A stretch of DNA of 64,000 bases, taken from the NCBI RefSeq assembly GCF_016745395.1, contig NZ_JAERVJ010000001.1, positions 558,001-622,000 of the forward strand, given 5' to 3'. The notes under the pieces are model-generated. The model was not told the DNA's origin. It saw only the letters and a list, made by a program, of their open reading frames with translations, and did no database searches. Both the position numbers and the translations under genes were made by a program. Of this stretch, positions 25,156 to 34,284 are shown piece after piece. Each line of letters opens with the position of its first letter. Position 1 is the first letter of the stretch. The stretch comes from Methylocystis sp. Sn-Cys. GTDB lineage: Bacteria > Pseudomonadota > Alphaproteobacteria > Rhizobiales > Beijerinckiaceae.

Positions 25156-27012
25156 CTACGCCTCCTCCTCCGCCTCTTTCGCCGGTCGGCCGGAGATACG
25201 GCGCCGCGCCTGCTCGCGTTTTATCTTATTGCGTCTTTCCGTCTGACGGGCGCGCGCTTCTTCGCCCGTGGGCTGGAGGATCTTGCGGTATTCGTCGCGC
25301 TTCTCGTGGATGGAGGCGATCACATAGCCCATGGGCACGCCGACATCGACGAGCACCGTCTCCGCAAGCTGCAGGCTCGCCTCGATCGTCTCGGGGATGG
25401 CGTCGCTGGCGCCGAGCGCATAGAGCGTCGTGGCGTGGCGCGCGTCGCGGGCGCGGGCGACGATGATCAGATCGGTCCTGATCTCGCCGGCGATACGCAC
25501 GATCTCCTCGACCGCCGCCGCGTTCTCGATGGTCACGACGAGGGCGCGCGCCTGCTCCAGGCCGCAGCGCATCAGGAAGTCCTTGCGCGCGGCGTTGCCC
25601 CAATAAATCTCGACGCCTTTCGCGCGCGCGTCGGTGACGATGGAGACGAGATTTTCCACCGCGACGAAAGGCACATTGTGGCGCGACAGCATGTCGCCGA
25701 CCAGGCTGCCGACGCGCCCATAGCCCACGATCAGGACGCGGCCTTCGGCGACGGCGTTTTCCGGCTCGAGATGCGCGAATTTCGTTTCATCGCTTGCGCG
25801 CTCGGCGGATTGCGAGAGCCGCGCGCCGAGGCGCCCCAGAAAGGGAATGAAGAAGATGCTCAGCGTCACCACGACCATGGTCTCGGCGCCATTGTGGCCG
25901 GGCAGGACGCCGGCGAGCATGGCGGAGGTGAGAAGCGCGAAGGCGAATTCGCCGCCGGGCGCGAGCAGCAAGGCGGCTTCGGCCGAGGCCCGCCAGTCGA
26001 TGCGGAACAAGAGCGCGAGCGCGAAGATGATCGCCGCCTTCACCGCAATGAGCCCCAGCGTATGGATGATCGTCGGCGCCGGGTCGGCGACGACCGCGCC
26101 AATGTCGAGCCCCGCGCCCACGGAGACGAAGAAAAGGCCGAGCAGCAAGCCTTTGAACGGCTCGATCGTCACCTCGATCTCGCGACGGAACTCCGTCTCC
26201 GCGAGCAGCAGGCCGGCGACGAAGGCGCCGAGGCCCATGGAGAGGCCGGCCGAAGCCGTCACCAGCGCTTCGCCCACGATCACCAGCAGACAGGCGGCGA
26301 CGAAAAGCTCCGCCAATTGCGCCGCGGCGACGAGACGGAACAGCGGCCGCAGCAACAGCCGGCCGAAAATGATGAGGCCGGCAAGCGCGACGAAGGCGGG
26401 CAGGAGAGTGTAGACGGCTTGAAGCGCGTTGAAGCCATTTTTGGCTTCGGCCAGGACGGTGACGAAGAACAACGCCGGCGCCACCATCAAATCCTGCAGC
26501 AGCAGCACCGAAAAAGCGACGCGCCCCGGCGATTTATTGATGCGCCGTCCTTCGGAGAGCACCGGCATCACCACTGCCGTCGAGGACATGGCGAGGGCGA
26601 CGCCCATCAGGATCGAGGGCGCGGCGTCGACGCCGAACCAATAGCGCCCGACAAGCGCCAGTATCGTCGTGCAAACGGCGACCTGGGCAAGCCCCAGGCC
26701 GAAAACGAGCCGCCGCAAGCGTACGAGGCGCTCCCAGGAAAGCTCCAGCCCGATCATGAAGAGCAGGAAGACGAGCCCGAATTCGGCGAGCCGCCCGACG
26801 CCTTCGACATCGGCGATGGTGAAATAGCCGAGCCATCCGTAGCGCTCGGCGATGCTGCCGAGCCCATGCGGCCCGAGCGCCGCGCCGGCAAGGAGGAAGC
26901 CCAGCACCGGGCTGACTCGCAGCCGATGGAACAAAGGCACGACCACGCCCGCGGTGGTGAGAAAGACGAGCGCCTCGCGGTAGGATTCGAGATGTAACGG
27001 ATTCTCGCCCAC
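25156..27012 (-). CDS. Kef/CPA2-type monovalent cation:proton antiporter
   Basis: The protein is 618 residues with a GTG start. Twelve or so hydrophobic helices fill residues 10-390 (for example GFLLAGAALGPHGLG, FGLVFLLFMIGLELSW, LAMSSTAVVMPVLSE), which is the CPA2 transport domain. A Rossmann TrkA-N domain follows (VLIVGYGRVGSLVGDML, about 425-545), and a basic/acidic tail ends the protein. KefB/KefC proteins export potassium, gated by glutathione adducts. Gating by glutathione cannot be read here. Confidence 0.9.
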   Translation of the reverse strand: MGENPLHLESYREALVFLTTAGVVVPLFHRLRVSPVLGFLLAGAALGPHGLGSIAERYGWLGYFTIADVEGVGRLAEFGLVFLLFMIGLELSWERLVRLRRLVFGLGLAQVAVCTTILALVGRYWFGVDAAPSILMGVALAMSSTAVVMPVLSEGRRINKSPGRVAFSVLLLQDLMVAPALFFVTVLAEAKNGFNALQAVYTLLPAFVALAGLIIFGRLLLRPLFRLVAAAQLAELFVAACLLVIVGEALVTASAGLSMGLGAFVAGLLLAETEFRREIEVTIEPFKGLLLGLFFVSVGAGLDIGAVVADPAPTIIHTLGLIAVKAAIIFALALLFRIDWRASAEAALLLAPGGEFAFALLTSAMLAGVLPGHNGAETMVVVTLSIFFIPFLGRLGARLSQSAERASDETKFAHLEPENAVAEGRVLIVGYGRVGSLVGDMLSRHNVPFVAVENLVSIVTDARAKGVEIYWGNAARKDFLMRCGLEQARALVVTIENAAAVEEIVRIAGEIRTDLIIVARARDARHATTLYALGASDAIPETIEASLQLAETVLVDVGVPMGYVIASIHEKRDEYRKILQPTGEEARARQTERRNKIKREQARRRISGRPAKEAEEEA

Positions 27013-27110
27013 GCAGCCTCCCGACGCCCGATGATTCGATGAAGCGAATGTAAAGGCGATGGCGCGTTTTGCGAGACGAATGAAGCAGAAACTATGCTGT
27101 TGGAGTGCAC

Positions 27111-27139
27111 AAAAAAACGCCGCCTTTCAAAAAGGCGGC
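27111..27139 (-). terminator. Rho-independent terminator after the DUF2147 gene
   Basis: The stem GCCGCCTTT / AAAGGCGGC (27119-27127 and 27131-27139) with a three-base loop is followed on the minus strand by seven T residues (A tract at 27111-27117). It separates DUF2147 from the antiporter gene. Confidence 0.88.
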
Positions 27140-27169
27140 ACCAGAGTGCATACAAATGGCGATGACGCC

Positions 27170-27302
27170 CCTCGTGCTTCGAGACGCCTGCTGCGCAGGC
27201 TCCTCAGCATGAGGGGCTTCTGCATCGGCGCAAGCAAGACATTTAGGCCTCATCCTGAGGAGCGAGCGCAGCTCGCGTCTCGAAGGACGAGGCCGCCTCG
27301 GA
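27170..27302. repeat. Compound palindromic repeat, family C (copy C1)
   Basis: Two facing units are seen: CGTGCTTCGAGACGCCTGC ... CCTCAGCATGAGG (27173-27213) and GGCCTCATCCTGAGGAGCG ... GTCTCGAAGGACGAGG (27246-27294). The second unit recurs at 55749. I recall similar CCTCATCCTGAGGAGC-type elements elsewhere in Rhizobiales. Confidence 0.8.
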
Positions 27303-27339
27303 AGCTAACCCGCGAACCGGCGCCGCCCGTCTTGGCCGA

Positions 27340-27825
27340 TTATTCCGCGCTGGCGGCCCTTGCTTCCTTCGCGTGCGGCTCGAGCGCGGCCTGCGGCTTG
27401 GTCGCGGGCGCAGCGCTGACGCGGGTCCAGGTTTCGCCGCTGCAGAGAATGCCCCAGAGACAACCTTTCAGCCGCAACTCATTTGCCGATTTGATGGTGA
27501 TCGAGCCATCGTAGGTCTTGCCGTCCTGCGCATTATAAAGCTTGCCCTTCCATTCGTTGGGCCCGCTCTTGGTGGCGCCGCGCAAGATCACCGTGCCGAT
27601 GGATTTCTGATCCTCGGCCTTCTCGACGGAAATGAGCTTGGCGCACAGTTGCGCGCCGCAGTCGTAGAAGCTGAATTGCTCTCCCCCTTCCGGGCGCAGC
27701 CAGACGCCGTGCGGATCGTTGGGATCATGGGGGGCGACCGCTCCCGCCGGCGCGGCGAGAAGCGCCAAGGCGGCGGCTGCGGGCACAAGACGCGTGAAGA
27801 GATCGAAGACTGGGATACGCTTCAT
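27340..27825 (-). CDS. DUF2147 family exported protein
   Basis: The protein is 161 residues with a signal peptide (LVPAAAALALLAAPAGAVA). The mature domain has DPHGVWLRPEGGEQFSFYDCGAQLCAKL, GKLYNAQDGKTYDGSI and LRLKGCLWGILCSGETWTR, which is the DUF2147 pattern of paired cysteines and a GxxYxPxxGKxY-like stretch. The family is periplasmic or surface-located and of unknown function. AAGGAG lies upstream of the ATG. Confidence 0.85.
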   Translation of the reverse strand: MKRIPVFDLFTRLVPAAAALALLAAPAGAVAPHDPNDPHGVWLRPEGGEQFSFYDCGAQLCAKLISVEKAEDQKSIGTVILRGATKSGPNEWKGKLYNAQDGKTYDGSITIKSANELRLKGCLWGILCSGETWTRVSAAPATKPQAALEPHAKEARAASAE

Positions 27826-27948
27826 GTCGATCGCTCCTTACTCGTGGCGATGAGGGAAGCGTCTCTCTTCAAATGGGCAAATCTTCGACCGCAATGAGAC
27901 GTGGACTGGACGGTCCGTCGCAAGCTGCGGCGTTATCCTGAGCGGCTC

Positions 27949-29157
27949 CTATTGCTGCACAAGGCGCCGATAGACATCGAGAGTCGCGCGCTGCATCTGT
28001 TCGATCGAGAATCGGCTCTGCACATTGTCGCGGGCGCGCAGCATCAATTCGTCGCGCGCCGAAGCCGTCAAAGACAGCGCTTCGCCGATCGCGCGCGCGA
28101 GGGCGACGGGATCGCCCGGCGGCACGCGCCAGCCTGTCGCCTGATGGCGCGGCGTCTGCGGCGGCGCTTGCACGATCTCGGGAGAGGCGCCGATGTCGGA
28201 AACGACGACCGGCGCGCCCATCGCCTGGGCTTCGATAGCGACGCGGCCGAAGGCTTCGGGCTCGATGGAGGGCGCGACGACGGCGGCGGCGGCGAGATAG
28301 GCTGCGGGCATGTCGTCGCAATGGCCGGCGTTGCGGACCAGATCCGAAACCCCGGCCCGCTGGATCTGCGTTTCGATCGCCTGGCGGAAATTCTCACTGT
28401 GGGGATCGCCGACGAAGAGAATGCGAATGTCGCTCATATCGCTCGCTGCGAGGCGCTTGGCCGCCTCGATCATCACTGCATGGCCTTTGCGCGCGGCCAG
28501 CCGCGCGGGCAGCAGCACGACGCGCTCATGCGCCGCCACATTCCATTGCGCGCGCAGCCTCTGAACGCGGGAGGGCGATACGGCGTTGGGCGAAAAGACG
28601 CGCAGGTCGGCGCCGCGCGGAATGACTACGACACGTTCGCTGGCGTCCGGATGCAATTGGCGAATACGCTGCGCCGCGAATTCGGAAATGGCGATGACCG
28701 TGTCGCCTGTCGCCATGACCGCGTTGTAGCGCAGCTTGATCGGCGAGGATCCATAGTAGGCGCTGTGGTAGGTCGTGACGAATTTGGCGCCGGTCTGGCG
28801 CGTGGCGTAATAAGCGACCCAGGCGGGCGCCCGCGAACGCGCGTGGACGATGTCGACGCCCTCGTCGCGGAGAATGCGGGCGAGCTGCACGGAGTTGAGC
28901 GCCATGGCGAATGGGTTCTTCGTCGCCGCCGGGAAGGGAATCCAGATTCCGCCCTTGGATTGCAGCTCGCTGACCATGCGGCCGCCGCGCGAGGCGACGA
29001 GACAGCGTCCCCCGGCGAGCGCGAGCGCTTCCGCCATATCGATCGTGGCGCGCTCCGCGCCGCCCGATTGAAGGTCGGGGACAATCTGCAGCACCGTTCT
29101 CCCGACCAGCGATTGGTCGGCGGCGGGGGCTTTGGGAGGGGCGAGCGTTTGCGGCAT
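27949..29157 (-). CDS. Family 4 glycosyltransferase
   Basis: The protein is 402 residues from ATG 29157 (an in-frame TTG at 29220 would add 21 residues). It has the GT-B fold: an N-terminal acceptor domain beginning TVLQIVPDLQSGGAERATIDMAEAL, and a C-terminal nucleotide-sugar domain with VVLLPARLAARKGHAVMIEA, ILFVGDP and PSIEPEAFGRVAIEAQAMGAPVV (the EPEAFGRVAIE donor-binding motif). It probably adds sugars to lipopolysaccharide or exopolysaccharide. No other polysaccharide genes are nearby, so the acceptor is unknown. Confidence 0.88.
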   Translation of the reverse strand: MPQTLAPPKAPAADQSLVGRTVLQIVPDLQSGGAERATIDMAEALALAGGRCLVASRGGRMVSELQSKGGIWIPFPAATKNPFAMALNSVQLARILRDEGVDIVHARSRAPAWVAYYATRQTGAKFVTTYHSAYYGSSPIKLRYNAVMATGDTVIAISEFAAQRIRQLHPDASERVVVIPRGADLRVFSPNAVSPSRVQRLRAQWNVAAHERVVLLPARLAARKGHAVMIEAAKRLAASDMSDIRILFVGDPHSENFRQAIETQIQRAGVSDLVRNAGHCDDMPAAYLAAAAVVAPSIEPEAFGRVAIEAQAMGAPVVVSDIGASPEIVQAPPQTPRHQATGWRVPPGDPVALARAIGEALSLTASARDELMLRARDNVQSRFSIEQMQRATLDVYRRLVQQ

Positions 29158-29289
29158 CAGGGGGCGGGCGACCAGTTCCAACTTCGTGAGGCCGCATTCT
29201 CTTACGGGATTATTTACCAACTATGAGCAAATGGCGGCAAAACAAGCGCGGAGCGAGAACGCGCGTCGCCGCATCGACGAAAAGAAGAG

Positions 29290-30123
29290 ATGAGCTTGAT
29301 CCCGACCCCGACGCAAACCGACTTCCTCCATGTAGCCAATCCCGCCGGCGGCCCGCCCTGGCGCATCGCAAGGCGGCTGCGAAAACCGACCCACGCGGGG
29401 ATCGCCGCGCCGGGAATCGTCTGGCTCGGGGGCTTTGCGTCCGATATGGCCTCCACCAAGGCGAGCTATCTCGACGCATGGGCGTGCGAGAGGGGGCGCG
29501 CCTTTCTGCGATTCGATTATTCGGGCCATGGCGAATCGGGCGGACGGTTCGAAGATGGCTGCATCGGCGATTGGCTGGAGCAGACCGCCGCGGTCTTCCT
29601 GCAATCGACGCAAGGTCCCCAGATCGTGGTCGGCAGCTCGATGGGCGGATGGCTCGCGCTGCTTCTGGCGCGCCGTCTCGCTGAAAGAGGCGAGGAGCGC
29701 CGCCTTGCCGGCCTTATCCTAATTGCGCCCGCCGTCGATTTCACGGAAGCGCTCATCTGGGCCAATCTCGACGCGGCGGCGCGCCGCGACATCATCGAGA
29801 AGGGGGCGTGGCGCCGCCTGTCCGACTATGCGCCCGACCCCACGCCGATCACGCGCCGGCTGATCGAGGATGGGCGCAATCATCTCCTGCTCGGCGGCAT
29901 TATTCGCGCCTACGCGCCCGTGCATATTCTGCAAGGCATGGCGGACCCGGACGTGCCCTGGCGTCACGCAATGACCCTCGTTGAACATCTCTCGGCCGAT
30001 CCGGTGACGCTGACCTTCGTCGCCGACGGCGACCACCGCCTGTCGCGCCCGCAGGATCTCGCGCAACTTGGCGCGGCTCTCGAGCTGATGAGCGCCCCGG
30101 CGGCGGAAACGGGGGCGAGATAG
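29290..30123 (+). CDS. Alpha/beta hydrolase
   Basis: The protein is 277 residues. The fold is shown by IVWLGGFASDM, RFDYSGHGESGG, the nucleophile elbow VVGSSMGGW (Ser about 117), and the acid/His pair near GMADPDVPWRHAM and VADGDHRLSRP. It resembles ABHD10-type or carboxylesterase-like enzymes; the substrate is unknown. It is divergent from the glycosyltransferase and sits just before metX. Confidence 0.85.
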   Translation: MSLIPTPTQTDFLHVANPAGGPPWRIARRLRKPTHAGIAAPGIVWLGGFASDMASTKASYLDAWACERGRAFLRFDYSGHGESGGRFEDGCIGDWLEQTAAVFLQSTQGPQIVVGSSMGGWLALLLARRLAERGEERRLAGLILIAPAVDFTEALIWANLDAAARRDIIEKGAWRRLSDYAPDPTPITRRLIEDGRNHLLLGGIIRAYAPVHILQGMADPDVPWRHAMTLVEHLSADPVTLTFVADGDHRLSRPQDLAQLGAALELMSAPAAETGAR

Positions 30124-30179
30124 CGAGCCAGTAGCAAGCGCTCATATTTCGGGCCTTGACAGTCCCGGCCCGCGCCTCG

Positions 30180-31436
30180 ATGGTGCCGAACAATTCGTTC
30201 GGCATATCGAACGTGGGGATCGTTTTGACTCAATCTCAGCAGGCGAAGGACGACGACGGCGCCCCGCCGATCCTGGCCCCCTGCGCAAATGGGGCAAACG
30301 GCAAGCCGCACGGCAAAAGCGTCGTTTTCCCAATGGATCACGCGCTCGTCACCGACGGCGGCCGGAGCATTGCGCCGCTCGCTATCGGTTACGAGACCTA
30401 TGGCGAATTGAACGCCGACCGCAGCAACGCCATCCTACTCTGCCACGCGCTCACCGGCGACCAATATGCCGCGGGCGTCCATCCCGTCACCGGCAAGCCC
30501 GGCTGGTGGGACGCCTTGGTCGGTCCCGGCAAGCCCTTCGACACGGAGCGATATTTCATCATTTGCTCCAATGTCGTCGGCGGCTGTATGGGCACGACGG
30601 GGCCTTCCTCGACGAATTCGTCGACCGGCAAGCCTTATGGCCTCGATTTTCCGGTGGTGACTATCCGCGACATGGTGCGCGCTCAGGCGATGCTGATCGA
30701 TCATCTCGGCATCGAGACGCTCTTCTGCGTGGCGGGCGGCTCGATGGGCGGCATGCAGGTGCTGCAATGGGCGGCGAGCTATCCCGATCGCGTTTTTTCC
30801 GCCATGCCGATCGCGACGGCGGCGAAACATTCGGCGCAAAACATCGGCTTCAACGAGGTCGGCCGCCAGGCCGTGATGGCCGACCCGGATTGGCGGGCCG
30901 GCCGTTATCTCGAGCAGGGCGTGCGCCCCGAAAAGGGTCTCGCCGTGGCGCGCATGTCGGCGCATATCACCTATCTTTCGGAAGCCGCGCTGCAGCGCAA
31001 ATTCGGCCGCAAGCTGCAGGACCGCTCCGCCCCGACATTCTCTTTTGACGCCGATTTTCAGGTCGAAAGCTATCTGCGCTATCAGGGCGTCGCCTTCGTC
31101 GAGCGCTTCGACGCCAATTCCTATCTTTTCGTGACGCGCGCCTGCGATTATTTCGATCTCGCGGCAGACTATGGCGGCTCTCTGGCGAAAGCCTTCAAAG
31201 ACACTAAGACGCGTTTCTGCGTCGTCTCTTTCACCTCCGACTGGCTTTATCCGACCTCCGATTCGCGCGCCGTCGTGCATGCGCTGAATGCGGGCGGCGC
31301 TTCGGTTTCCTTCGTCGAGATCGAATCGGACAAAGGCCACGACGCCTTTTTGCTGCACGAGCCGATGTTCATCGCGACGACGCGCGGCTTCCTCGAATCG
31401 GCCGCCGTCGCGCGCGGGCTGAAGGCGCGGCCATGA
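30180..31436 (+). CDS. metX: Homoserine O-acetyltransferase
   Basis: The protein is about 418 residues. It acylates homoserine (acetyl or succinyl donor) in methionine synthesis. The catalytic Ser lies in [15 protein letters not shown], and [15 protein letters not shown] and [13 protein letters not shown] are typical, with the Asp/His pair in [15 protein letters not shown]. The start is uncertain: ATG 30180 is used, TTG 30156 is upstream, and GTG or TTG codons around 30213-30228 are possible. A perfect hairpin (30185-30203) overlaps the chosen start. metW follows with a 4-bp overlap. Confidence 0.93.
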   Translation: MVPNNSFGISNVGIVLTQSQQAKDDDGAPPILAPCANGANGKPHGKSVVFPMDHALVTDGGRSIAPLAIGYETYGELNADRSNAILLCHALTGDQYAAGVHPVTGKPGWWDALVGPGKPFDTERYFIICSNVVGGCMGTTGPSSTNSSTGKPYGLDFPVVTIRDMVRAQAMLIDHLGIETLFCVAGGSMGGMQVLQWAASYPDRVFSAMPIATAAKHSAQNIGFNEVGRQAVMADPDWRAGRYLEQGVRPEKGLAVARMSAHITYLSEAALQRKFGRKLQDRSAPTFSFDADFQVESYLRYQGVAFVERFDANSYLFVTRACDYFDLAADYGGSLAKAFKDTKTRFCVVSFTSDWLYPTSDSRAVVHALNAGGASVSFVEIESDKGHDAFLLHEPMFIATTRGFLESAAVARGLKARP

Positions 31437-32062
31437 CCCTCACTCAACATCCTCGCCTCGATCATCTACTCATCGCCGACATGGTGGAGCCGGGCGCCCG
31501 CGTGCTCGACGTCGGCTGCGGCGACGGCGCGCTTTTGCAGCTTCTGGCGCGGGCGAAGAATGTCGACGGACGCGGCGTGGAACTTTCGCAGCGCGGCGTG
31601 AACGAATGCGTCGCCAAGGGATTGTCGGTCATCCAGGGCGACGCGGACACGGATCTTGCGGATTATCCCAATGACGGCTTCGACTATGTGATTCTGTCGC
31701 AGACATTGCAGGCGACGCGCCATCCGCGGGAGGCGCTCGGCAATATGCTGCGCATCGGCCGCCGCGCCATCGTCTCTTTCCCTAATTTCGGCTATTGGCG
31801 CGTGCGCGTCCAGCTCGCCTTTCGCGGCCGCATGCCGGTGACCGGCAATTTATCCTATAGCTGGCACGACACGCCGAACATTCATTTGTGTACAATCCGC
31901 GACTTCGTGGAGCTTGTTGACAATCTCGGCGCCCATATCGAACGCGGCTTTGCGCTCGATCACGCGGGCGCGCCGATTCGCGTCAATGCGCCTTGGTGGG
32001 TTTGGAATCTGATGGGCGAACAAGCGATTTTCCTTTTGGAACGCGACGCTCCTTCCGAGTAA
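31433..32062 (+). CDS. metW: Methionine biosynthesis protein MetW
   Basis: The protein is 209 residues with a class I methyltransferase-like fold: [15 protein letters not shown] and [19 protein letters not shown]. MetW is nearly always paired with metX, and here ATGA overlaps the metX stop. I recall that MetW associates with MetX and promotes its activity, so the two form an operon for methionine. Confidence 0.94.
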   Translation: MTLTQHPRLDHLLIADMVEPGARVLDVGCGDGALLQLLARAKNVDGRGVELSQRGVNECVAKGLSVIQGDADTDLADYPNDGFDYVILSQTLQATRHPREALGNMLRIGRRAIVSFPNFGYWRVRVQLAFRGRMPVTGNLSYSWHDTPNIHLCTIRDFVELVDNLGAHIERGFALDHAGAPIRVNAPWWVWNLMGEQAIFLLERDAPSE

Positions 32063-32243
32063 TGCTGCATTGCCATTGTATTTTTTTACGGCTGTGCGAC
32101 GGTTTGTCCCGTGCGCTCGGCTCTGAATCGCGCTAGCCTGCTTTTGCTTGATCTGATCGGCCCCATTGCATTTGAGCTGGCGGCTCCGGAGCAATCTTCG
32201 ACAAAACCGCCGGGACTGGTTTTTAACGAGGGGAGAGGTCCGC

Positions 32244-32990
32244 GTGACAATGCATGGAGATATTGCGCTCGAAATTGCTCAAACCCGCAAAGGCCGCGTG
32301 AACCGGCGGAGTTCCCGCGCGACGCTTTCCGAGCCGCCGACGCTTCGCGATTTGCGGCTTTTCGCTTCCGTCGACAGCGAGACGCTCTCGCGTCTAGCGC
32401 TCGAGGCCAAGGTTGAAACCTTCGACGAAGGCGCCGCGATCTTCCGCCAAGGCGATCTCGTGAACGCTGTCGTGATCGTCCTGCACGGTTACGTCAAAGT
32501 ATTGCGCATCGCATCCTCGGGCGACGAGACGCTTGTCGGAATCTGTTCTGACGGCGAGACGGTCGGCGAACCGCCTTCGGGCGCGAATGAAACCTACCGT
32601 GTCTCGGCGGAGGCCATCGGTCCGACTTCGGTTCTCAAATTCCCCGCAGCGCGTTTCTCGCGGCTGATGAAGGAGTCGCCGTCTCTTTGTGCGGCGGTCG
32701 TTCAGGACGCCAAGGACAAGATCGCCGCGCTTGTCACGGAGATCGAAGCGCTCAAGGCGCAGAACGCCGACCAGCGGCTCGCAAGCTTCATTCTCGCGCT
32801 CTGCCCGCCGGGCGAAGAACAGTGCCGCTTTCGCTTGCCCTATGACAAAAGGCTGATCGCCGCACGGCTGGGCGTGAAGCAGGAAACGCTGTCGCGCGCC
32901 TTCGCCAAATTGCGCGAGCACGGCGTGCGCACGGAGACGCGCGACGTGTTGGTCGAAAGCGTCTCGCGCCTTGCTGAGCTATGCGACTAG
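32244..32990 (+). CDS. Crp/Fnr family transcriptional regulator
   Basis: The protein is 248 residues from GTG 32244, with GGGAGAGG five bases upstream (ATG 32250 is an alternative). The cyclic-nucleotide-binding-like domain (about 35-150: LRDLRLFASVDSETLSRLALEAKVETFDEGAAIFRQGD) is followed by a dimer helix and a winged HTH (DKRLIAARLGVKQETLSRAFAKLREHGV). No N-terminal cysteine cluster is visible, so it is not an oxygen-sensing FNR. It resembles the DNR/NnrR branch. An AT-rich 180-bp leader follows metW. Confidence 0.87.
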   Translation: MTMHGDIALEIAQTRKGRVNRRSSRATLSEPPTLRDLRLFASVDSETLSRLALEAKVETFDEGAAIFRQGDLVNAVVIVLHGYVKVLRIASSGDETLVGICSDGETVGEPPSGANETYRVSAEAIGPTSVLKFPAARFSRLMKESPSLCAAVVQDAKDKIAALVTEIEALKAQNADQRLASFILALCPPGEEQCRFRLPYDKRLIAARLGVKQETLSRAFAKLREHGVRTETRDVLVESVSRLAELCD

Positions 32991-33107
32991 CTGTTTCTTC
33001 TGTCTCGGCTTTCTTTTGAAAAATGCGCGCGTGTCGTTTCGCGCTAGTTCTTGACCTTTGCGGATTTCGCTATGAAAACTTCTCCCGCCGAGAACGGGAG
33101 AAGCGAC

Positions 33108-33485
33108 GTGTCGAACAACAGCGAGGTCACAATTTTCGTCTGCACGTCTTGCCGTGACAGCAACGATCCCGAGCGCCGTCCGGGCGCGGCTTTTATCGAC
33201 GCCTTGCGGTCCCGGCTGGCTGAGCGCGCGCTTGATTTCCGCGTGGAGCCGGTCGACTGTCTCGCGGTCTGCAAGAGGCCGGCGACAATCGCTCTCGCCA
33301 GCGCAACCAAGTGGACCTATGTGATCGGCGATCTCGATCCGGCGAGCAGCGTCGACGAGGCCATCGATTCTGCGGCGCATTACGCCGAAAGCGAGAATGG
33401 CATCGTCGCCTGGAAGGATCGGCCTGCCTGCTTCAAGAAAGGCGTCATCTCGCGCACGCCGCCGCTTATCAATCGCGCCGGGTAA
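33108..33485 (+). CDS. DUF1636 family metal-binding/Fe-S protein
   Basis: The protein is 125 residues from GTG 33108, with GGGAG seven bases upstream; ATG 33072 is an in-frame alternative. Cysteine pairs TIFVCTSCRDS and VDCLAVCKRPAT match the thioredoxin-like ferredoxin arrangement of DUF1636 (predicted metal-binding). DUF1636 proteins have no established role. A 9-bp hairpin (33078-33102) lies in the leader or first codons. Confidence 0.8.
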   Translation: MSNNSEVTIFVCTSCRDSNDPERRPGAAFIDALRSRLAERALDFRVEPVDCLAVCKRPATIALASATKWTYVIGDLDPASSVDEAIDSAAHYAESENGIVAWKDRPACFKKGVISRTPPLINRAG

Positions 33486-33535
33486 TGCTTCGAAGAAGCG
33501 GCGCTGAGCGCGGAGGCGTTGGCAAAATCATCTCC

Positions 33536-33617
33536 CGTCATTGCGAGGAGCGAAGCGACGAAGCAATCCAGAGTCGCGACCGCTGCTCTGGATTGCTTCG
33601 CTTCGCTCGCAATGACG
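33536..33617. repeat. Palindromic repeat, family B (copy B4)
   Basis: An 82-bp unit, CGTCATTGCGAGGAGCG ... GCTCGCAATGACG, lies between convergent DUF1636 and ppa. It ends four bases before the ppa stop. Confidence 0.9.
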
Positions 33618-33621
33618 CGTA

Positions 33622-34158
33622 TTACTTCTTTTCCGCCTTCGCGCGCTCGATCCCCGCGCTGATCAACGCGCGGGCCTCCGCGGCGTCTCCCCAGCCGGCG
33701 ACCTTGGCCCATTTGCCGGGCTCGAGATCCTTGTAGTGCACGAAGAAATGCTCGATGCGCCGCCAGGTCATCTCCTGGAGATCGGTGTAGTTGTGCACGT
33801 CCACATAACGCTGGGTGAGGCGCGGCGATGGCACCGCAACGATCTTCTCGTCGCCGCCGGCTTCGTCGGTCATGCGCAACACGCCGATCGGACGCACGGA
33901 AATAACCGCGCCGGGCGCCACGGGGCGCGTATTGGCGACAAGCACGTCACAGGGGTCGCCGTCGTCGGAGAGCGTATGCGGAATGAAGCCGTAGTTCCCC
34001 GGATAGCGCATGGCCGTGTAGAGGAAGCGATCGACGAAGAGCGTGCCCGACGCCTTGTCCAGCTCATATTTGATCGGCTCGCCGCCGAGCGGCACTTCGA
34101 CCACGACATTGACTTCATGCGGGGGGTTCGCGCCGATCGGAATGGCGTCGAGACGCAT
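33622..34158 (-). CDS. ppa: Inorganic pyrophosphatase
   Basis: The protein is 178 residues, the usual length of the type I family. It has [50 protein letters not shown] (metal-binding acidic cluster) and [14 protein letters not shown]. It hydrolyses pyrophosphate in the cytoplasm and drives biosynthesis forward. Confidence 0.97.
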   Translation of the reverse strand: MRLDAIPIGANPPHEVNVVVEVPLGGEPIKYELDKASGTLFVDRFLYTAMRYPGNYGFIPHTLSDDGDPCDVLVANTRPVAPGAVISVRPIGVLRMTDEAGGDEKIVAVPSPRLTQRYVDVHNYTDLQEMTWRRIEHFFVHYKDLEPGKWAKVAGWGDAAEARALISAGIERAKAEKK

Positions 34159-34284
34159 ACTTCTAGCTCCGGTTTTAGAGAATTCCGCTTTGCGCGCATA
34201 GAGGCGCCCGAGCGATCATGGGAGATGAATCGCGGCTGCACCTAGCACTAATCCGAGGCGGACTCTAGGGCGCCACGCGCCAGG

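Larger units (their letters stand above)
27013..27339. other. 327-bp intergenic region with terminator and family-C repeat
   Basis: This lies between the antiporter and the upstream DUF2147 gene. It contains a minus-strand terminator (27111-27139) and a compound family-C palindromic repeat (27170-27302). I see no supported coding frame. Confidence 0.6.

Noticed and set aside
25306..26997. 563-codon plus-strand open frame
   Set aside because: It is antisense to the Kef-type antiporter and has an implausible Arg/Asp/Glu-rich composition.
30124..30180. SAM-II riboswitch upstream of metX
   Set aside because: Alphaproteobacterial metX/metA genes often have one, but I could not find its conserved pseudoknot strands here; only a simple hairpin is visible.
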